64,000 bases of DNA from Pontibacter sp. HSC-14F20 (GCF_019599265.1 NZ_JAHZTC010000001.1:310001-374000); one strand, 5' to 3'. Numbered from the stretch's first letter, positions 1-9,720 are shown. Notes: generated by a model from the sequence alone, not told the origin. Translations and numbers: made by a program.

Positions 1-2
1 GC

Positions 3-1343
3 GAAGCGGTAGAAGGTTTTGCGATAGGGGATATCATGGTAGCCAATGGCGCAGCCAGCGAGTTTAAGAAGACTGACGACCGAACTTATAGCGCCGTGAT
101 CAAACCAGCAACTGATGGCCAAGTGACCGTGCGTTTGGCAGCAGGTATAGCAAAGGACGCAGCGGGCAACCCCAATACCGCATCCAATACCTTAGGTATA
201 GCATTTGACGGCACCGCGCCATACGGTTACGCAGTCGCATTTGGAACTGAAAAAGTAGATCACAACAATCAAAAGCAGGTCTCGTTCAGTGTGAAAGGGG
301 CAGAGCAGGGCGCTACTTATTTCTATACCATCAGCAGCGACAAAGGCGGCTCCGAAGTGTCCGGCACTGCTAACGCAACTGCTACTTCTTTCAGCATTGA
401 TCAACTTGATTTGAGCAGTCTGAACGACGGCATGCTAACACTCACTTTTTACCAGGTGGATGCCACTGGTAACCGTGGTGCTGATGCCACAACACAGGTC
501 GTGAAGATGACCAAGAACATTGTAACCGTGAGTAGTCTGGAGGCGATCAGCGCACCGTTCCGGACCAGCTTCGAGGATCTGCCACTGCCTGCTCAGGTAA
601 GGGTGCGCTATACCAATGGCGAGGAAGATGACCTGGAAGTGAAGTGGCAAAAGGGCACCTACAAGGGATTGGAAGCCGGCACCTATACCTTGAGCGGAGA
701 ATTGGTACTGAAGCCAAATTCTACCAACCAGGACAACCTAATGGCCAGCATCACCGTGACAGTGGAGCCGAACCAACCACCTACTTCTATCGCTATCAGC
801 CAGAACTCTTTTAAGCCAAACGCAAGCCCAGATGAAGTGCTGCTGACTTTCAGTACCACCGATCCGGATGATGAGACCCATACCTATACCTTGGTGAACG
901 GACAGGGCGCAGAACACAATTCATTCTTTGAACTCCGTGAAGACAAGCTATACCTAAAATCCAATGAGGGTCTGTCTGGCACACGTAATTTCCAGATCCG
1001 GGTGCGCACCACAGATCCTTACCAGAATAGTTTTGAGCAGATTTTTACCTTGAACAAGGAGGTATACCAGCCGGCCAATCCAATCAAACTGGTGAACGCC
1101 TTCTCGCCGGACGGTGACGGAGTGAATGATACCTGGACGGTGCCGGAACTCAAATTTTATGACGAGGTCAGCATTCAGGTTTTTGACCGGGCAGGCCGAA
1201 GGTTGTTTCATACTACTAACCCGGAGCAGGGCTGGGACGGCCGTAGTCAGGATGGGCAGGTGAAGGATGGATCTTATTTCTACATCATTGAGGTGAAGGA
1301 GATTAACCTGGTGCAGAAGGGTGTATTAACAGTACTTAAGTAA
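3..1343 (+). CDS. T9SS cargo surface protein with Ig-like, cadherin-like and gliding-motility C-terminal domains (5'-partial)
   Basis: The frame is open to the left edge, so only the C-terminal 446 residues are present. In order I see a bacterial Ig-like domain ending near DGTAP (about residues 1-75), a second beta-rich domain, a Big_4-like Ig domain (about 185-265), a cadherin-like domain beginning at NQPPTSIAIS, and a final CHU_C/TIGR04131 domain starting at NAFSPDGDGVND. In that domain the VFDRAGRRLF and GWDGRSQDGQ segments are typical. CHU_C is a type-B sorting signal recognised by the type IX secretion system, so the protein is very probably exported and surface-attached or released. A SprF-like gene follows 6 bp downstream, the usual pairing for such cargo. 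The full-length protein is probably very large, with repeated Ig modules upstream. The binding target is unknown. Confidence 0.9.
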   Translation, partial: EAVEGFAIGDIMVANGAASEFKKTDDRTYSAVIKPATDGQVTVRLAAGIAKDAAGNPNTASNTLGIAFDGTAPYGYAVAFGTEKVDHNNQKQVSFSVKGAEQGATYFYTISSDKGGSEVSGTANATATSFSIDQLDLSSLNDGMLTLTFYQVDATGNRGADATTQVVKMTKNIVTVSSLEAISAPFRTSFEDLPLPAQVRVRYTNGEEDDLEVKWQKGTYKGLEAGTYTLSGELVLKPNSTNQDNLMASITVTVEPNQPPTSIAISQNSFKPNASPDEVLLTFSTTDPDDETHTYTLVNGQGAEHNSFFELREDKLYLKSNEGLSGTRNFQIRVRTTDPYQNSFEQIFTLNKEVYQPANPIKLVNAFSPDGDGVNDTWTVPELKFYDEVSIQVFDRAGRRLFHTTNPEQGWDGRSQDGQVKDGSYFYIIEVKEINLVQKGVLTVLK

Positions 1344-1349
1344 GCGTAC

Positions 1350-2345
1350 ATGAACAGATTATTTTTATCAGCTCTATTTATCTTGACCATATCGGGCCTG
1401 CAGGCGCAGAACCGCAAGTATATCAGCAATTTTGCAGCATATCAGCATTCCTATAACCCTGCGCTCACGGGCAATGAGGGCTCTATGCTCCGGACCTATT
1501 ACCGCAACCAGTGGACGGGATTCGAAGATGCTCCCAAGACGCTTTTCTTCTCGGGGGAGCTGGATATGGCGGATATGAACAAATCAGATGACCGCACCCG
1601 CCATTACCAGTACCGCGACTCACGTAGCGGTTACATGGGCGCCCAGCATGCCTTTGGCCTAATTGCGCTGCAGGAGCGCTTCGGCCCGACAAGAGAAACC
1701 CAACTGGGGCTGAACTACGGTACCGGTGTGCGGCTTTCGCAGTCGCTCAGCCTTCGGTTTGGTACATCACTTACTTTCAATAACTTCCGGCTCGACGGCA
1801 ACAGGCTGGTAGTGGACAACACAGGCGATCCGCGCTACCAGCATGTATTGGGTGATCAGAACAGCATGAGTAAGTTTGATTTGAACCTGGGCTTTGCTTT
1901 AGCGTCGGCAAATTATTATCTGGGCTACGCGATGCAGGACATCACCAAAGGGCACTTTTTGAAAAGCGGTGATAATTTCATGAAAGACGTTTATACCCGC
2001 AAGCACATCGCACAGGCCGGTTTCCGGACCGCTTTGGCGGAACCATTCGGGCTGATCGTAAATGGCCTCTACCAGTACGACGAACAACTGAAGGGAACCG
2101 TAGAAGGGCAGGTAAAGCTGGTATACGACGAGCTGCTGTGGGCTGGAGGTGGCTACCGCAACGACCAGGCTTTTCATGTGGCAGCCGGTCTGCATTACCG
2201 CCAGTTCCGCATCACCTACGCCTACGAGAGCCCTATCAAAGAAGCTCGCTCAATCAGCCGGTCTACAAACGAAATCGGATTAGCCTATACCTTGCGGCAG
2301 CTTGCACCAGAGCGCACGAGCGGACGTGGCGTGTTGTTCTGGTAG
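1350..2345 (+). CDS. PorP/SprF family type IX secretion system membrane protein
   Basis: This is a 331-residue protein with an N-terminal signal peptide (MNRLFLSALFILTISGLQAQ). The PorP/SprF hallmark follows at once: ISNFAAYQHSYNPALTGNEG, then RTYYRNQWTGF. The remainder alternates short beta strands with aromatic ends, as expected of an outer-membrane barrel. In this family, PorP or SprF proteins work with the type IX secretion outer-membrane machinery and are needed for a particular CHU_C-type cargo, such as SprF for SprB in Flavobacterium. Here it starts 6 bp after the cargo gene, so the two are probably co-transcribed and functionally paired. It ends at 2345, only 3 bp before the 3' end of the convergent kinase gene, leaving no room for a separate terminator. 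Which paralogue it is cannot be told from this window. Confidence 0.9.
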   Translation: MNRLFLSALFILTISGLQAQNRKYISNFAAYQHSYNPALTGNEGSMLRTYYRNQWTGFEDAPKTLFFSGELDMADMNKSDDRTRHYQYRDSRSGYMGAQHAFGLIALQERFGPTRETQLGLNYGTGVRLSQSLSLRFGTSLTFNNFRLDGNRLVVDNTGDPRYQHVLGDQNSMSKFDLNLGFALASANYYLGYAMQDITKGHFLKSGDNFMKDVYTRKHIAQAGFRTALAEPFGLIVNGLYQYDEQLKGTVEGQVKLVYDELLWAGGGYRNDQAFHVAAGLHYRQFRITYAYESPIKEARSISRSTNEIGLAYTLRQLAPERTSGRGVLFW

Positions 2346-2348
2346 GCG

Positions 2349-3599
2349 TTATTCCAAATGCGCTACCCTACCAATCGGGATGGACAGTTCAAACGATGTT
2401 CCCTGGCCTGGCGTGCTTTGTAGCTGCATCGTACCGTGCAGGCTCTCGAGCAGATGGCGCACCAATTGTAAGCCCATGCCATAGCCGATTTCTCCCTGCG
2501 TGCCGGAAGTGCTTGGCGCCTGTCCTCTGACAATGGCATCCACCTGCTCCTGGCTCAACCCTATACCTGTATCCTGCACCAAAATGTTCACTATCCGATG
2601 ATTTTGCGATAAGGTAAGATCCAGACTGACAGAAACTTCACCCAAAGGTGGCGTGAACTTAAGCGCATTCGATACCAGATTAACCACGATCTGCATCAGC
2701 TTGGTTTTGGTGAAGGTAATGTTACCGAGTTTTTCGTTGATGTGCACCCCGAAGCTAATTGCTTTCCCGGATGCCTGAGGCAGAAACAGCTGCTCCAGCG
2801 TTTGTTTAAAATTAAACAGCGTAATGCCATCCTCCATCTCGGGCTGTGCGTGAGATAGTTGACCCGGTCGCATGATCTCATCAGCCAAAGCCAGCAGCGA
2901 TGAACCACTTTTGTGCATCATCTGGCTGATTTTAAGCACTTCCACAGGGCTGCTCTTGCCTTCTTTCCGGATTAGCCTTTGGGCCAATCCTATTATTCCG
3001 CCAATCGGACCGCGCACATCATGCGCTACCCTTTTGTTGACAGCCCTGGCCTCGGCCAATTGGGTACGTAACGTGCGCACCTCCTTTAGCAGAACCAGAC
3101 GCTTCTCAATTTCACCAGCCAGGGTTTTGAGCAGGTTTATTCTGTCGGAAGAAAGTGTGACTTCGCTGCGGTCCATCACACAAAGCGCACCAATGTTGTT
3201 ACCGTCCGGACTACGCAAGGGTATGCCAAAGTAATAGCGCAGCATCGGTCCGTCATTTATGCCCGCCAGGTTTTTGAAACGCTCGTCCTCCAGCAGATTC
3301 TTTACTTCAAAATGATCATCTTCCAGAATGGTATACTGGCAAATTGAGTTTTCGCGGGGTATCTGTCCCTTCGGGAATCCATGGCCGGCAACCGTCCACT
3401 GGGTATAAAGATCGATCAGGTTGAGCAGGGAGATTTCAGTGCCAGCCACATGGGCGGCCAACGTGGTCAGGTCCTTGAATTCTTTTTCCAGGACACTGTA
3501 GTCTAAGTCAAAAGACAGCAGGTCAAAAACCCTTGTACTTTCATTATGAGCGTAAGACGCTTGTGAATAGTCATTTTCGGGAAAAAGGGGAGCTGGCAT
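2349..3599 (-). CDS. GAF-domain sensor histidine kinase
   Basis: This 416-residue protein has no signal peptide or membrane segment, so it is a cytoplasmic sensor. A GAF domain spans about residues 25-170 (the FGIPLRSPDGNNIGALCVMD segment is typical). A short coiled linker follows, then a HisKA dimerisation helix with the phospho-accepting H193 in RVAHDVRGPIGG, and a HATPase_c domain from about residue 280. The N box is IVVNLVSNALKF, the G1 box is DTGIGL (343-348) and the G2 box is GYGMGLQLV. No receiver domain is fused and no response regulator is adjacent, so its partner lies elsewhere. It lies 13 bp downstream of the heme A synthase gene on the same strand and is probably co-transcribed with it. 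The GAF ligand is unknown; a redox or heme link is only suggested by the neighbour. Confidence 0.88.
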   Translation of the reverse strand: MPAPLFPENDYSQASYAHNESTRVFDLLSFDLDYSVLEKEFKDLTTLAAHVAGTEISLLNLIDLYTQWTVAGHGFPKGQIPRENSICQYTILEDDHFEVKNLLEDERFKNLAGINDGPMLRYYFGIPLRSPDGNNIGALCVMDRSEVTLSSDRINLLKTLAGEIEKRLVLLKEVRTLRTQLAEARAVNKRVAHDVRGPIGGIIGLAQRLIRKEGKSSPVEVLKISQMMHKSGSSLLALADEIMRPGQLSHAQPEMEDGITLFNFKQTLEQLFLPQASGKAISFGVHINEKLGNITFTKTKLMQIVVNLVSNALKFTPPLGEVSVSLDLTLSQNHRIVNILVQDTGIGLSQEQVDAIVRGQAPSTSGTQGEIGYGMGLQLVRHLLESLHGTMQLQSTPGQGTSFELSIPIGRVAHLE

Positions 3600-3612
3600 G
3601 GGTATTGATAGA

Positions 3613-4680
3613 CTAAACGTATTGAAAAGAGGAAGTGGTTGTAAAATCGGCCTTCACCGGTGCTCGCTGACGTAACTGATGCACTGTCAGCACGGCAAGG
3701 GAAAACAGGACAACTGCCACCAATTGATGCAGCACGCCCAGGCTGATCGGCACGACCAGCACGAGTGTCAGAATACCCAGTAGGACTTGCGTTATACCTG
3801 TCAGCAGCAATAAGTTGACAAGCTGTTTTGTGCGGCCCCTCCATACCTGTTGCTTCACTTTGTACCCTAGTAGCAGGATGCCGGCAAGCGCTACGAAAGC
3901 AAACCAACGGTGCATGAACTGTACGGCCACACCATTGTCAAAATAGGCAAGAAACGTGAAGCTGCTGAGATAACTCGGAAAAAACTCGCCCTGCATCAGC
4001 GGCCATGTGTTATAGGAGAAACCAGACTTGAGGCCCGCCACAAAAGCGCCCAGCACAATCTGTACCATTACAGCCCCCAGCACCAGCCACGACAAGGTAT
4101 AAGCAGGCCGCTTGGCTGTAGATTTTTGCTCAACTGGAGCAACCAGATCGGCTACCGTCCAGAGGATGACCCCAACTAACGATAATGCCAGTATAAGATG
4201 CGCCGCCAGCCGGTAATGGCTCACGTGTGGGTTCTCGCTAAGTCCGCTCATTACCATCACCCAACCCATCAGGCCCTGCAACATACCTAGCAGCAGGATG
4301 AAGACAAGTCGCTTTACCAGCCAGGGTGCCAGCATTTTGCGGAACAAAAAATAAAGGAAAGGTACCATGAAAACGATGCCAATGATGCGGCCGAGCAGGC
4401 GATGCAGGTACTCCCACATAAAGATCTGCTTAAAGCCCGGGAGCGTCATGCCAAAGTTGAGCTTCTGGTATTCCGGAAACTGCTTGTATTTCTCAAACAT
4501 CACCAACCACTCAGACTCGGAAAGCGGAGGCAGGGTACCTGAGATCAGGTTCCACTCCGTAATGGAAAGGCCGGAACCGGTAAGGCGGGTAATTCCCCCG
4601 ATGATGACCATGGCCACCACTAGCACAATGCCGCTGATGAGCCAGATAACGATAGGTATAGAAAAAGATTTTTGACACAT
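3613..4680 (-). CDS. ctaA: Heme A synthase (COX15/CtaA family)
   Basis: This is a 355-residue polytopic inner-membrane protein with about eight hydrophobic segments. It matches the COX15/CtaA family: GGITRLTGSGLSITEWN near the N-terminus, then conserved histidines in EYLHRLLGRIIG, HVSHYRLAAH, QFMHRWFAF and LHQLVAVV, which ligate heme in known members. The enzyme oxidises the C8 methyl of heme O to a formyl group, giving heme A for aa3-type cytochrome oxidase. Length and the long acidic loop (PLSESEWLVMFEKYKQFPEY) fit the mitochondrial/alphaproteobacterial type rather than the short Bacillus type. No ctaB or oxidase genes are in view. The ATG start immediately precedes the first hydrophobic helix. 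The DUF2892 gene upstream is 74 bp away and the GAF kinase follows 13 bp downstream. Confidence 0.93.
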   Translation of the reverse strand: MCQKSFSIPIVIWLISGIVLVVAMVIIGGITRLTGSGLSITEWNLISGTLPPLSESEWLVMFEKYKQFPEYQKLNFGMTLPGFKQIFMWEYLHRLLGRIIGIVFMVPFLYFLFRKMLAPWLVKRLVFILLLGMLQGLMGWVMVMSGLSENPHVSHYRLAAHLILALSLVGVILWTVADLVAPVEQKSTAKRPAYTLSWLVLGAVMVQIVLGAFVAGLKSGFSYNTWPLMQGEFFPSYLSSFTFLAYFDNGVAVQFMHRWFAFVALAGILLLGYKVKQQVWRGRTKQLVNLLLLTGITQVLLGILTLVLVVPISLGVLHQLVAVVLFSLAVLTVHQLRQRAPVKADFTTTSSFQYV

Positions 4681-4754
4681 AACATGGGAAAAAACAAATA
4701 TCCATGTTTTTAACCTGTCAGAAGATGATGATTGTCATTTTTTCAGATTATTTC

Positions 4755-5213
4755 CTATGTATTCCGGACTGAGTCCAGAATTTCGGATGGTGAATTTTTA
4801 GGTGAGATCTTATCGAAATCACCACGCAGCGCCTTGAGGGCGTAGCGTTCCTCGTCAATCTCACGGCGACTACGGATACCGAGCGACCGCATAACTGTTA
4901 GGGGAGGACACCACCCCTGCAGGCCATACTGCAGCAAAAACGTACTCACAATTCCCGGCAAAATGAACCAGCGCTTGTTTATAAAGGCACCCAGCAAGGT
5001 GCCTGTCAGGGCAAGTGTCGAAGCGTTTACTTCTAAAGTCCTTTCAATGCTCCATTCTTGGTCGAGTTCCCGTATGCGCTCCGAAATTTCGCCGTAACTC
5101 CGACCTTTGTAACGGGCAATGCTCTGCCGGATACTGCTGTCGATCCGCTCGTTTATACTCTCCGGTGTATTTTCGCGCACACGTCCCTGTTCTTCCTGTT
5201 CTGTATTTGTCAT
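4755..5213 (-). CDS. DUF2892 family inner-membrane protein
   Basis: This 152-residue protein has a charged, probably helical N-terminal half. Two hydrophobic segments follow, about 85-100 (STLALTGTLLGAFI) and 102-120 (WFILPGIVSTFLLQYGLQ), and then GWCPPLTVMRSLGIRS. The two-helix hairpin followed by GWCP is the signature of DUF2892 proteins, which occur alone or fused to rhodanese domains (YgaP). No biochemical role is established for the family. In this protein the N-terminal half replaces any catalytic domain. The start codon ATG at 5213 has no good Shine-Dalgarno. Transcription may continue into the heme A synthase gene 74 bp downstream, but I cannot show a shared promoter. Confidence 0.75.
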   Translation of the reverse strand: MTNTEQEEQGRVRENTPESINERIDSSIRQSIARYKGRSYGEISERIRELDQEWSIERTLEVNASTLALTGTLLGAFINKRWFILPGIVSTFLLQYGLQGWCPPLTVMRSLGIRSRREIDEERYALKALRGDFDKISPKNSPSEILDSVRNT

Positions 5214-5439
5214 CTTCTTGTTGTCGAGGTTATCTTACTATAGTGCTATACGTCGTTGTGTAAATATTAAGTTGTGCGGGAATTGAATCATGTCAGGACT
5301 TTGGCGCTTTTTAGCGTAAATCGGAGACATTCTGTCGTTTTTTGTAAGTTTTCGTGCAAAATCTATAAGCACCGGCGCCTTTTCCTGTATACCTTTGCAA
5401 AAGAAACTGTATCTTCGTTTGAACGGACGCACCTAAAAT

Positions 5440-5859
5440 TTGAAGCTGATTCGCACCATACTAACCCTGACACTGGCTTTGCTGGTTGTTTTCTCCTCGC
5501 TGGGGATGACGATTACGCAGCATTTGTGTGCAGGTGAAGTTATGTCGACGGCTTTCTTTTCGCATAGTGCCGAATGCGACATGGAGAAACAGCGCGATAG
5601 TCTGCCCGACTGCCATAAGCCGGCCATGGACGACGATTGCTGCCAGGATCAGACCATTGTGCTGGAAGTAGAAGACGAGCAAACGCTAAGTCCGACTTTT
5701 AACCTGCCCGTTCCGGATATGACTTTTATTGCTGCTTTCACGGCGGTATGGTCATCCCTTTTCGACCTTTATGAACCGGTATTCACCCATGTGCCGGACT
5801 ACGCACCGCCATACCTGGCGCAGGACATCCCCGTCCTTGTGCAATCCTTCCTGCTATAA
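5440..5859 (+). CDS. HYC_CC_PP family secreted protein, probable metal-related (TTG start)
   Basis: This is a 139-residue protein with a clear N-terminal hydrophobic signal segment (KLIRTILTLTLALLVVFSSL). The frame has a stop six bases before the TTG at 5440 and the first in-frame ATG lies after the signal segment, so TTG must be the start. The family is named after its residue pattern: here HLC (for HYC) after the signal, then a Cys/His/Met/Asp-rich stretch (C, C-H, DDDCCQD) and a late DYAPPYLAQ. Function is not established. The Cys, His and Met residues and its place directly upstream of a CusA-type pump suggest a periplasmic copper-binding or copper-sensing helper (inference). The gene is about 100 bp upstream of the pump on the same strand, and members are often found in such loci. 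Confidence 0.72.
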   Translation: MKLIRTILTLTLALLVVFSSLGMTITQHLCAGEVMSTAFFSHSAECDMEKQRDSLPDCHKPAMDDDCCQDQTIVLEVEDEQTLSPTFNLPVPDMTFIAAFTAVWSSLFDLYEPVFTHVPDYAPPYLAQDIPVLVQSFLL

Positions 5860-5958
5860 ACCTGCTTTTTCGATGATGCCCGGCCTTTCTGGTCAGGTAT
5901 AGCTATAGGCTTTCCTAATGGGAAGCGCCATTTCTTCTTGCATTCAATCGAACTGAGC

Positions 5959-8900
5959 ATGTTAAACAGCATTATAAAATTCTTTCTGGAACAGAAGCTG
6001 GTGACCGTCCTGCTGCTGCTGCTTATTGTGGGCTGGGGCATTATCGTGGCGCCCTTCAACTGGAACGTGAACTTCCTGCCCCGCGACCCGGTGCCGGTCG
6101 ACGCCATACCTGACATCGGCGAAAACCAGCAAATTATTTTCACTGAGTGGATGGGCCGCTCGCCGCAGGACGTGGAGGACCAGATCACATATCCTTTGAC
6201 GACTTCCCTGCTAGGTATGCCCGGTGTGAAGACCATCCGCTCCACGTCCATGTTCGGCTTCTCGAGCATCTATGTCATTTTTGATGATGAAGTAGAGTAC
6301 TACTGGAGCCGCTCCCGCATCCTGGAGAAATTGAGTTCTCTTCCCTCAGGACTCCTGCCTGCTGATGTTACCCCCAAACTAGGACCTGACGCCACGGCAC
6401 TCGGGCAGGTATACTGGTATACCCTGGAGGGCCGAGACGAGGAGGGCAATCCGGCAGGCGGCTGGGACCTGCACGAACTGCGCAGCATTCAGGACTTTTA
6501 TGTGAAGTATGCCTTGTCCGGAGCGCAGGGTGTAGCCGAAGTGGCCTCGGTAGGTGGCTACATCAAGGAATACCAGGTTGACCTCGACCCTGTGGCGATG
6601 AAGGCCAATAACGTCTCCATGATGGAGGTGATGAATGCGCTCAAAAACAGTAACCAGGAAGTAGGTGCCAGCACCCTTGAGATAAATCAAATCGAATATT
6701 TGGTGCGCGGATTGGGCTATGTAAAGGAAATCAGTGACATCGAAGACGCGACGGTACGAGTAGCTAACAACGTGCCGATCCGCATCCGGGACATTGGTCG
6801 GGTGAATATTGGTCCTGCTGACCGCTCTATGCTGGGCGTGCTTGACAAAGGCGGTGCTGAGGCAGTGGGTGGTGTTGTGATTGCCCGGTATGGTGACAAT
6901 CCTCTGGCCGTGATCAACAACGTAAAAGTCAAACTCGACAATATCGCTGCGGGTCTGCCTTCCAAAAAACTGGCTGACGGGCGAACCTCTAAAGTAACCG
7001 TGGTGCCTTTCTATGACCGCACACAGCTTATCAACGAAACACTCGGCACACTCAATTCGGCCATTATCCTGCAAATCCTGATCACCATTATTGTGATCAT
7101 TGTGATGGTCTACAACCTGCGGGCCTCGCTTATGATTTCGGCACTTTTACCGTTGGCGGTGCTGATGACCTTCATCCTGATGAAATACTTTGATGTGGAT
7201 GCCAACATCGTGGCCCTGTCAGGTATAGCCATTGCCATCGGGACCATGGTCGATCTGGGCATTATTCTCAATGAGAACATCCTGCGACACATGGAGGAGG
7301 CACCGCCGGGTCAGTCGCTTGGCAAAACGGTTTACAAAGCCACCACCGAAGTAGCTACCGCCATTCTGACGGCCGTTTCCACCACCGTGGTTTCGTTTCT
7401 GCCTGTGTTTACGCTGGAGGCGGCGGAGGGCAAGTTGTTTGGTCCGCTTGCCTATACCAAGACCTTCGCGCTGGTGGCCTCGCTTGTTTTCACGATCGTG
7501 TTCATGCCTGCATTTGCGCATGTGGTTTTCGGTCTGAAGTCACGTAACGTGGCCTGGAGCAAAATCCTGAACTGGGCCCTGGTAGGTATAGGTATAGCCG
7601 GCTTGTTTATCTTACCGCTGGCAGGTATAACTTTAATCCTGATTGCGGCCAATAACCTGCTTAACATCTACCAGCCGGAGCGTTTCAGTCGATACCACAG
7701 TTTGGTGACGGTTGCCATTGCCGTGCTGGCTGTGTCGTGGCTGCTGGCTACGGAGTGGGTGCCGCTGGGCGTGTCGGTTAGTTATTTTGTCAACTTCCTG
7801 TTCATCCTGCTGGTCATCGGCCTGGTGCTGGGTCTATTCTCGTTCTTCATCCGGGTATACCCGCGTGTGCTGGGCTGGTGTCTGGCCAATAAAGGGACTT
7901 TCTTGCTGATTCCGGCCTTCATTATGCTGCTAGGGCTGAACATCTGGATCGGTTTCAACGGCGTATTCGGTTGGGTGGCGACAGGCTTCGATAAAGTGGG
8001 TGTAAACGTGCGCACTTCATTGCCTTGGAGTAGTATGGTGCATACCTTTCCGGGTATGGGCAAAGAGTTCATGCCTTCGCTCGACGAGGGCGCTTTTCTA
8101 CTGATGCCGACTTCTATGCCGCACACAGGCGTGGAGGCAAACAAGCGCTACCTGCAGCAACTCGACATGCTGATCACGGCTATACCTGAAGTGGAGATGG
8201 TGGTGGGCAAAGCAGGTCGTGCTGAAACGGCGCTGGACCCTGCGCCTATGTCAATGTACGAGAATGTCATTCAATACAAATCAGAATATATTACGGATGC
8301 CAACGGGTATAAAGTGCGCTTTAAGGTGGATGACGAAGGCAATTTTTTGCGTGACGAAAATGGAAAACTGATCGAGGATAAACGGGGTAAGTATTTCCGT
8401 CAGTGGCGCGACCACATCCGCACGCCGGACGATATCTGGAACGAAATTGTGGCCGCGGCCGAACTGCCGGGTGTAACATCTGCTCCCAAGCTGCAACCAA
8501 TCGAAACGCGCCTGGTAATGCTGCAGACCGGTATGCGCGCGCCCATGGGTGTGAAGGTATACGGACCTGATCTGCAGACCATCGAGGACTTCAGCATGCA
8601 AATGGAGCGCCTGCTCAAAGAGGTGCCTTCCGTAAAGCCGGAGGCTGTATTTGCTGACCGTTCGCTGGGCAAACCTTATATGGAAATAGACCTGGACCGC
8701 CGCGCCATGGGCCGCTACGGTCTCAATGTGACCGATGTGCAGGAATACATCGAAGTAGCAATGGGCGGAATGGCGCTGACAACCACAGTCGAGGGGCGTG
8801 AGCGCTATTCTATCAGAGCGCGTTATGCCCGGGAGTACCGCTCCGACCCGGAAGCTGTGAACCGCATCATGATTGCCACACCGCAGGGCGGACAGATTCC

Positions 8901-9720
8901 GCTGATAAGCATTGCCAAAGTGGAGTTCCGTCCGGGACCGATGATGATTCGCGGGGAAGACTCCTTCCTGACCGGCTACGTGCTGCTCGATAAGCGCGAG
9001 GGCTTTGCCGAAGTAACGGTGGTAGAAGATGCGCAGCGCTACTTACAACAAAAGATCGCTTCCGGCGAACTGGTGGTGCCAGCAGGGGTGAGCTATAAGT
9101 TCTCGGGAAACTACGAAAACCAGGTGCGTGCCGAGGAACGACTTGCCTTTATCGTACCGCTCAGTTTACTGATCATCTTCCTTATCCTGTATTTCCAGTT
9201 CCGGTCGGTGAGCACATCCCTCTTCATTTTCACCTCCATTGCGATGGCTTTTGCCGGGGGCTTTATGATGCTGTGGCTCTACAGCCAGGGCTGGTTTATG
9301 AATTTCTCTTTCGGCGAGACCAACATGCGGGAGCTTTTCCAGATGCGCACCTTTAACCTGAGTGTTGCCGTCTGGGTTGGCTTTATTGCCCTGTTCGGTA
9401 TAGCAACCGACGATGGCGTCGTGATGGGCACTTACCTGAAACAAAGCTTCGAGCACAACACACCGCAAACGCGGGCCGAAGTGCGCAAAGCCGTGCTGGA
9501 GGCAGGTAGGCGCCGCGTGCGTCCCTGCCTGATGACCACTGCCACCACCTTACTGGCACTGCTGCCGGTGCTCACCTCCTCAGGTCGCGGCTCTGACATC
9601 ATGATTCCGATGGCTATACCTTCGTTCGGCGGAATGTTCGTCGCCCTGATCACATTGCTGATTGTGCCGGTACTGTACAGCTGGCGCGAAGAACTCAAAA
9701 TCAAAAAAGAAACTGTATGA
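5959..9720 (+). CDS. cusA: CusA/CzcA-family heavy-metal RND efflux pump
   Basis: This is the inner-membrane proton-driven transporter of a tripartite efflux system. I take ATG at 5959 (MLNSIIKFFLEQK), giving 1253 residues; a TTG seven codons upstream is less likely. RND features include the first TM helix, the porter segment DIGENQQIIFTEWMGRSPQD, and TM4 LSGIAIAIGTMVDLGIILNE with the charged residues used for proton relay. Late helices read WVGFIALFGIATDDGVVMG and the end is RRVRPCLMTTATTLLALLPV. The TM4 sequence is closer to CusA/SilA (Cu+, Ag+) than to CzcA. The protein is about 200 residues longer than E. coli CusA, because of an extra hydrophobic block at roughly residues 530-690 (several added TM segments) and a charged loop near 780-815. 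The channel gene overlaps its stop by 4 bp. Confidence 0.9.
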   Translation: MLNSIIKFFLEQKLVTVLLLLLIVGWGIIVAPFNWNVNFLPRDPVPVDAIPDIGENQQIIFTEWMGRSPQDVEDQITYPLTTSLLGMPGVKTIRSTSMFGFSSIYVIFDDEVEYYWSRSRILEKLSSLPSGLLPADVTPKLGPDATALGQVYWYTLEGRDEEGNPAGGWDLHELRSIQDFYVKYALSGAQGVAEVASVGGYIKEYQVDLDPVAMKANNVSMMEVMNALKNSNQEVGASTLEINQIEYLVRGLGYVKEISDIEDATVRVANNVPIRIRDIGRVNIGPADRSMLGVLDKGGAEAVGGVVIARYGDNPLAVINNVKVKLDNIAAGLPSKKLADGRTSKVTVVPFYDRTQLINETLGTLNSAIILQILITIIVIIVMVYNLRASLMISALLPLAVLMTFILMKYFDVDANIVALSGIAIAIGTMVDLGIILNENILRHMEEAPPGQSLGKTVYKATTEVATAILTAVSTTVVSFLPVFTLEAAEGKLFGPLAYTKTFALVASLVFTIVFMPAFAHVVFGLKSRNVAWSKILNWALVGIGIAGLFILPLAGITLILIAANNLLNIYQPERFSRYHSLVTVAIAVLAVSWLLATEWVPLGVSVSYFVNFLFILLVIGLVLGLFSFFIRVYPRVLGWCLANKGTFLLIPAFIMLLGLNIWIGFNGVFGWVATGFDKVGVNVRTSLPWSSMVHTFPGMGKEFMPSLDEGAFLLMPTSMPHTGVEANKRYLQQLDMLITAIPEVEMVVGKAGRAETALDPAPMSMYENVIQYKSEYITDANGYKVRFKVDDEGNFLRDENGKLIEDKRGKYFRQWRDHIRTPDDIWNEIVAAAELPGVTSAPKLQPIETRLVMLQTGMRAPMGVKVYGPDLQTIEDFSMQMERLLKEVPSVKPEAVFADRSLGKPYMEIDLDRRAMGRYGLNVTDVQEYIEVAMGGMALTTTVEGRERYSIRARYAREYRSDPEAVNRIMIATPQGGQIPLISIAKVEFRPGPMMIRGEDSFLTGYVLLDKREGFAEVTVVEDAQRYLQQKIASGELVVPAGVSYKFSGNYENQVRAEERLAFIVPLSLLIIFLILYFQFRSVSTSLFIFTSIAMAFAGGFMMLWLYSQGWFMNFSFGETNMRELFQMRTFNLSVAVWVGFIALFGIATDDGVVMGTYLKQSFEHNTPQTRAEVRKAVLEAGRRRVRPCLMTTATTLLALLPVLTSSGRGSDIMIPMAIPSFGGMFVALITLLIVPVLYSWREELKIKKETV

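Noticed and set aside
2138..2530. Plus-strand frame overlapping the end of the SprF gene and the kinase
   Set aside because: It overlaps both real genes out of frame and has a random-looking composition.
5938..5958. TTG start seven codons upstream for the CusA-like gene
   Set aside because: RND pumps begin directly with MLN/MIN and a helix; ATG at 5959 gives that pattern, so the extension is unlikely.
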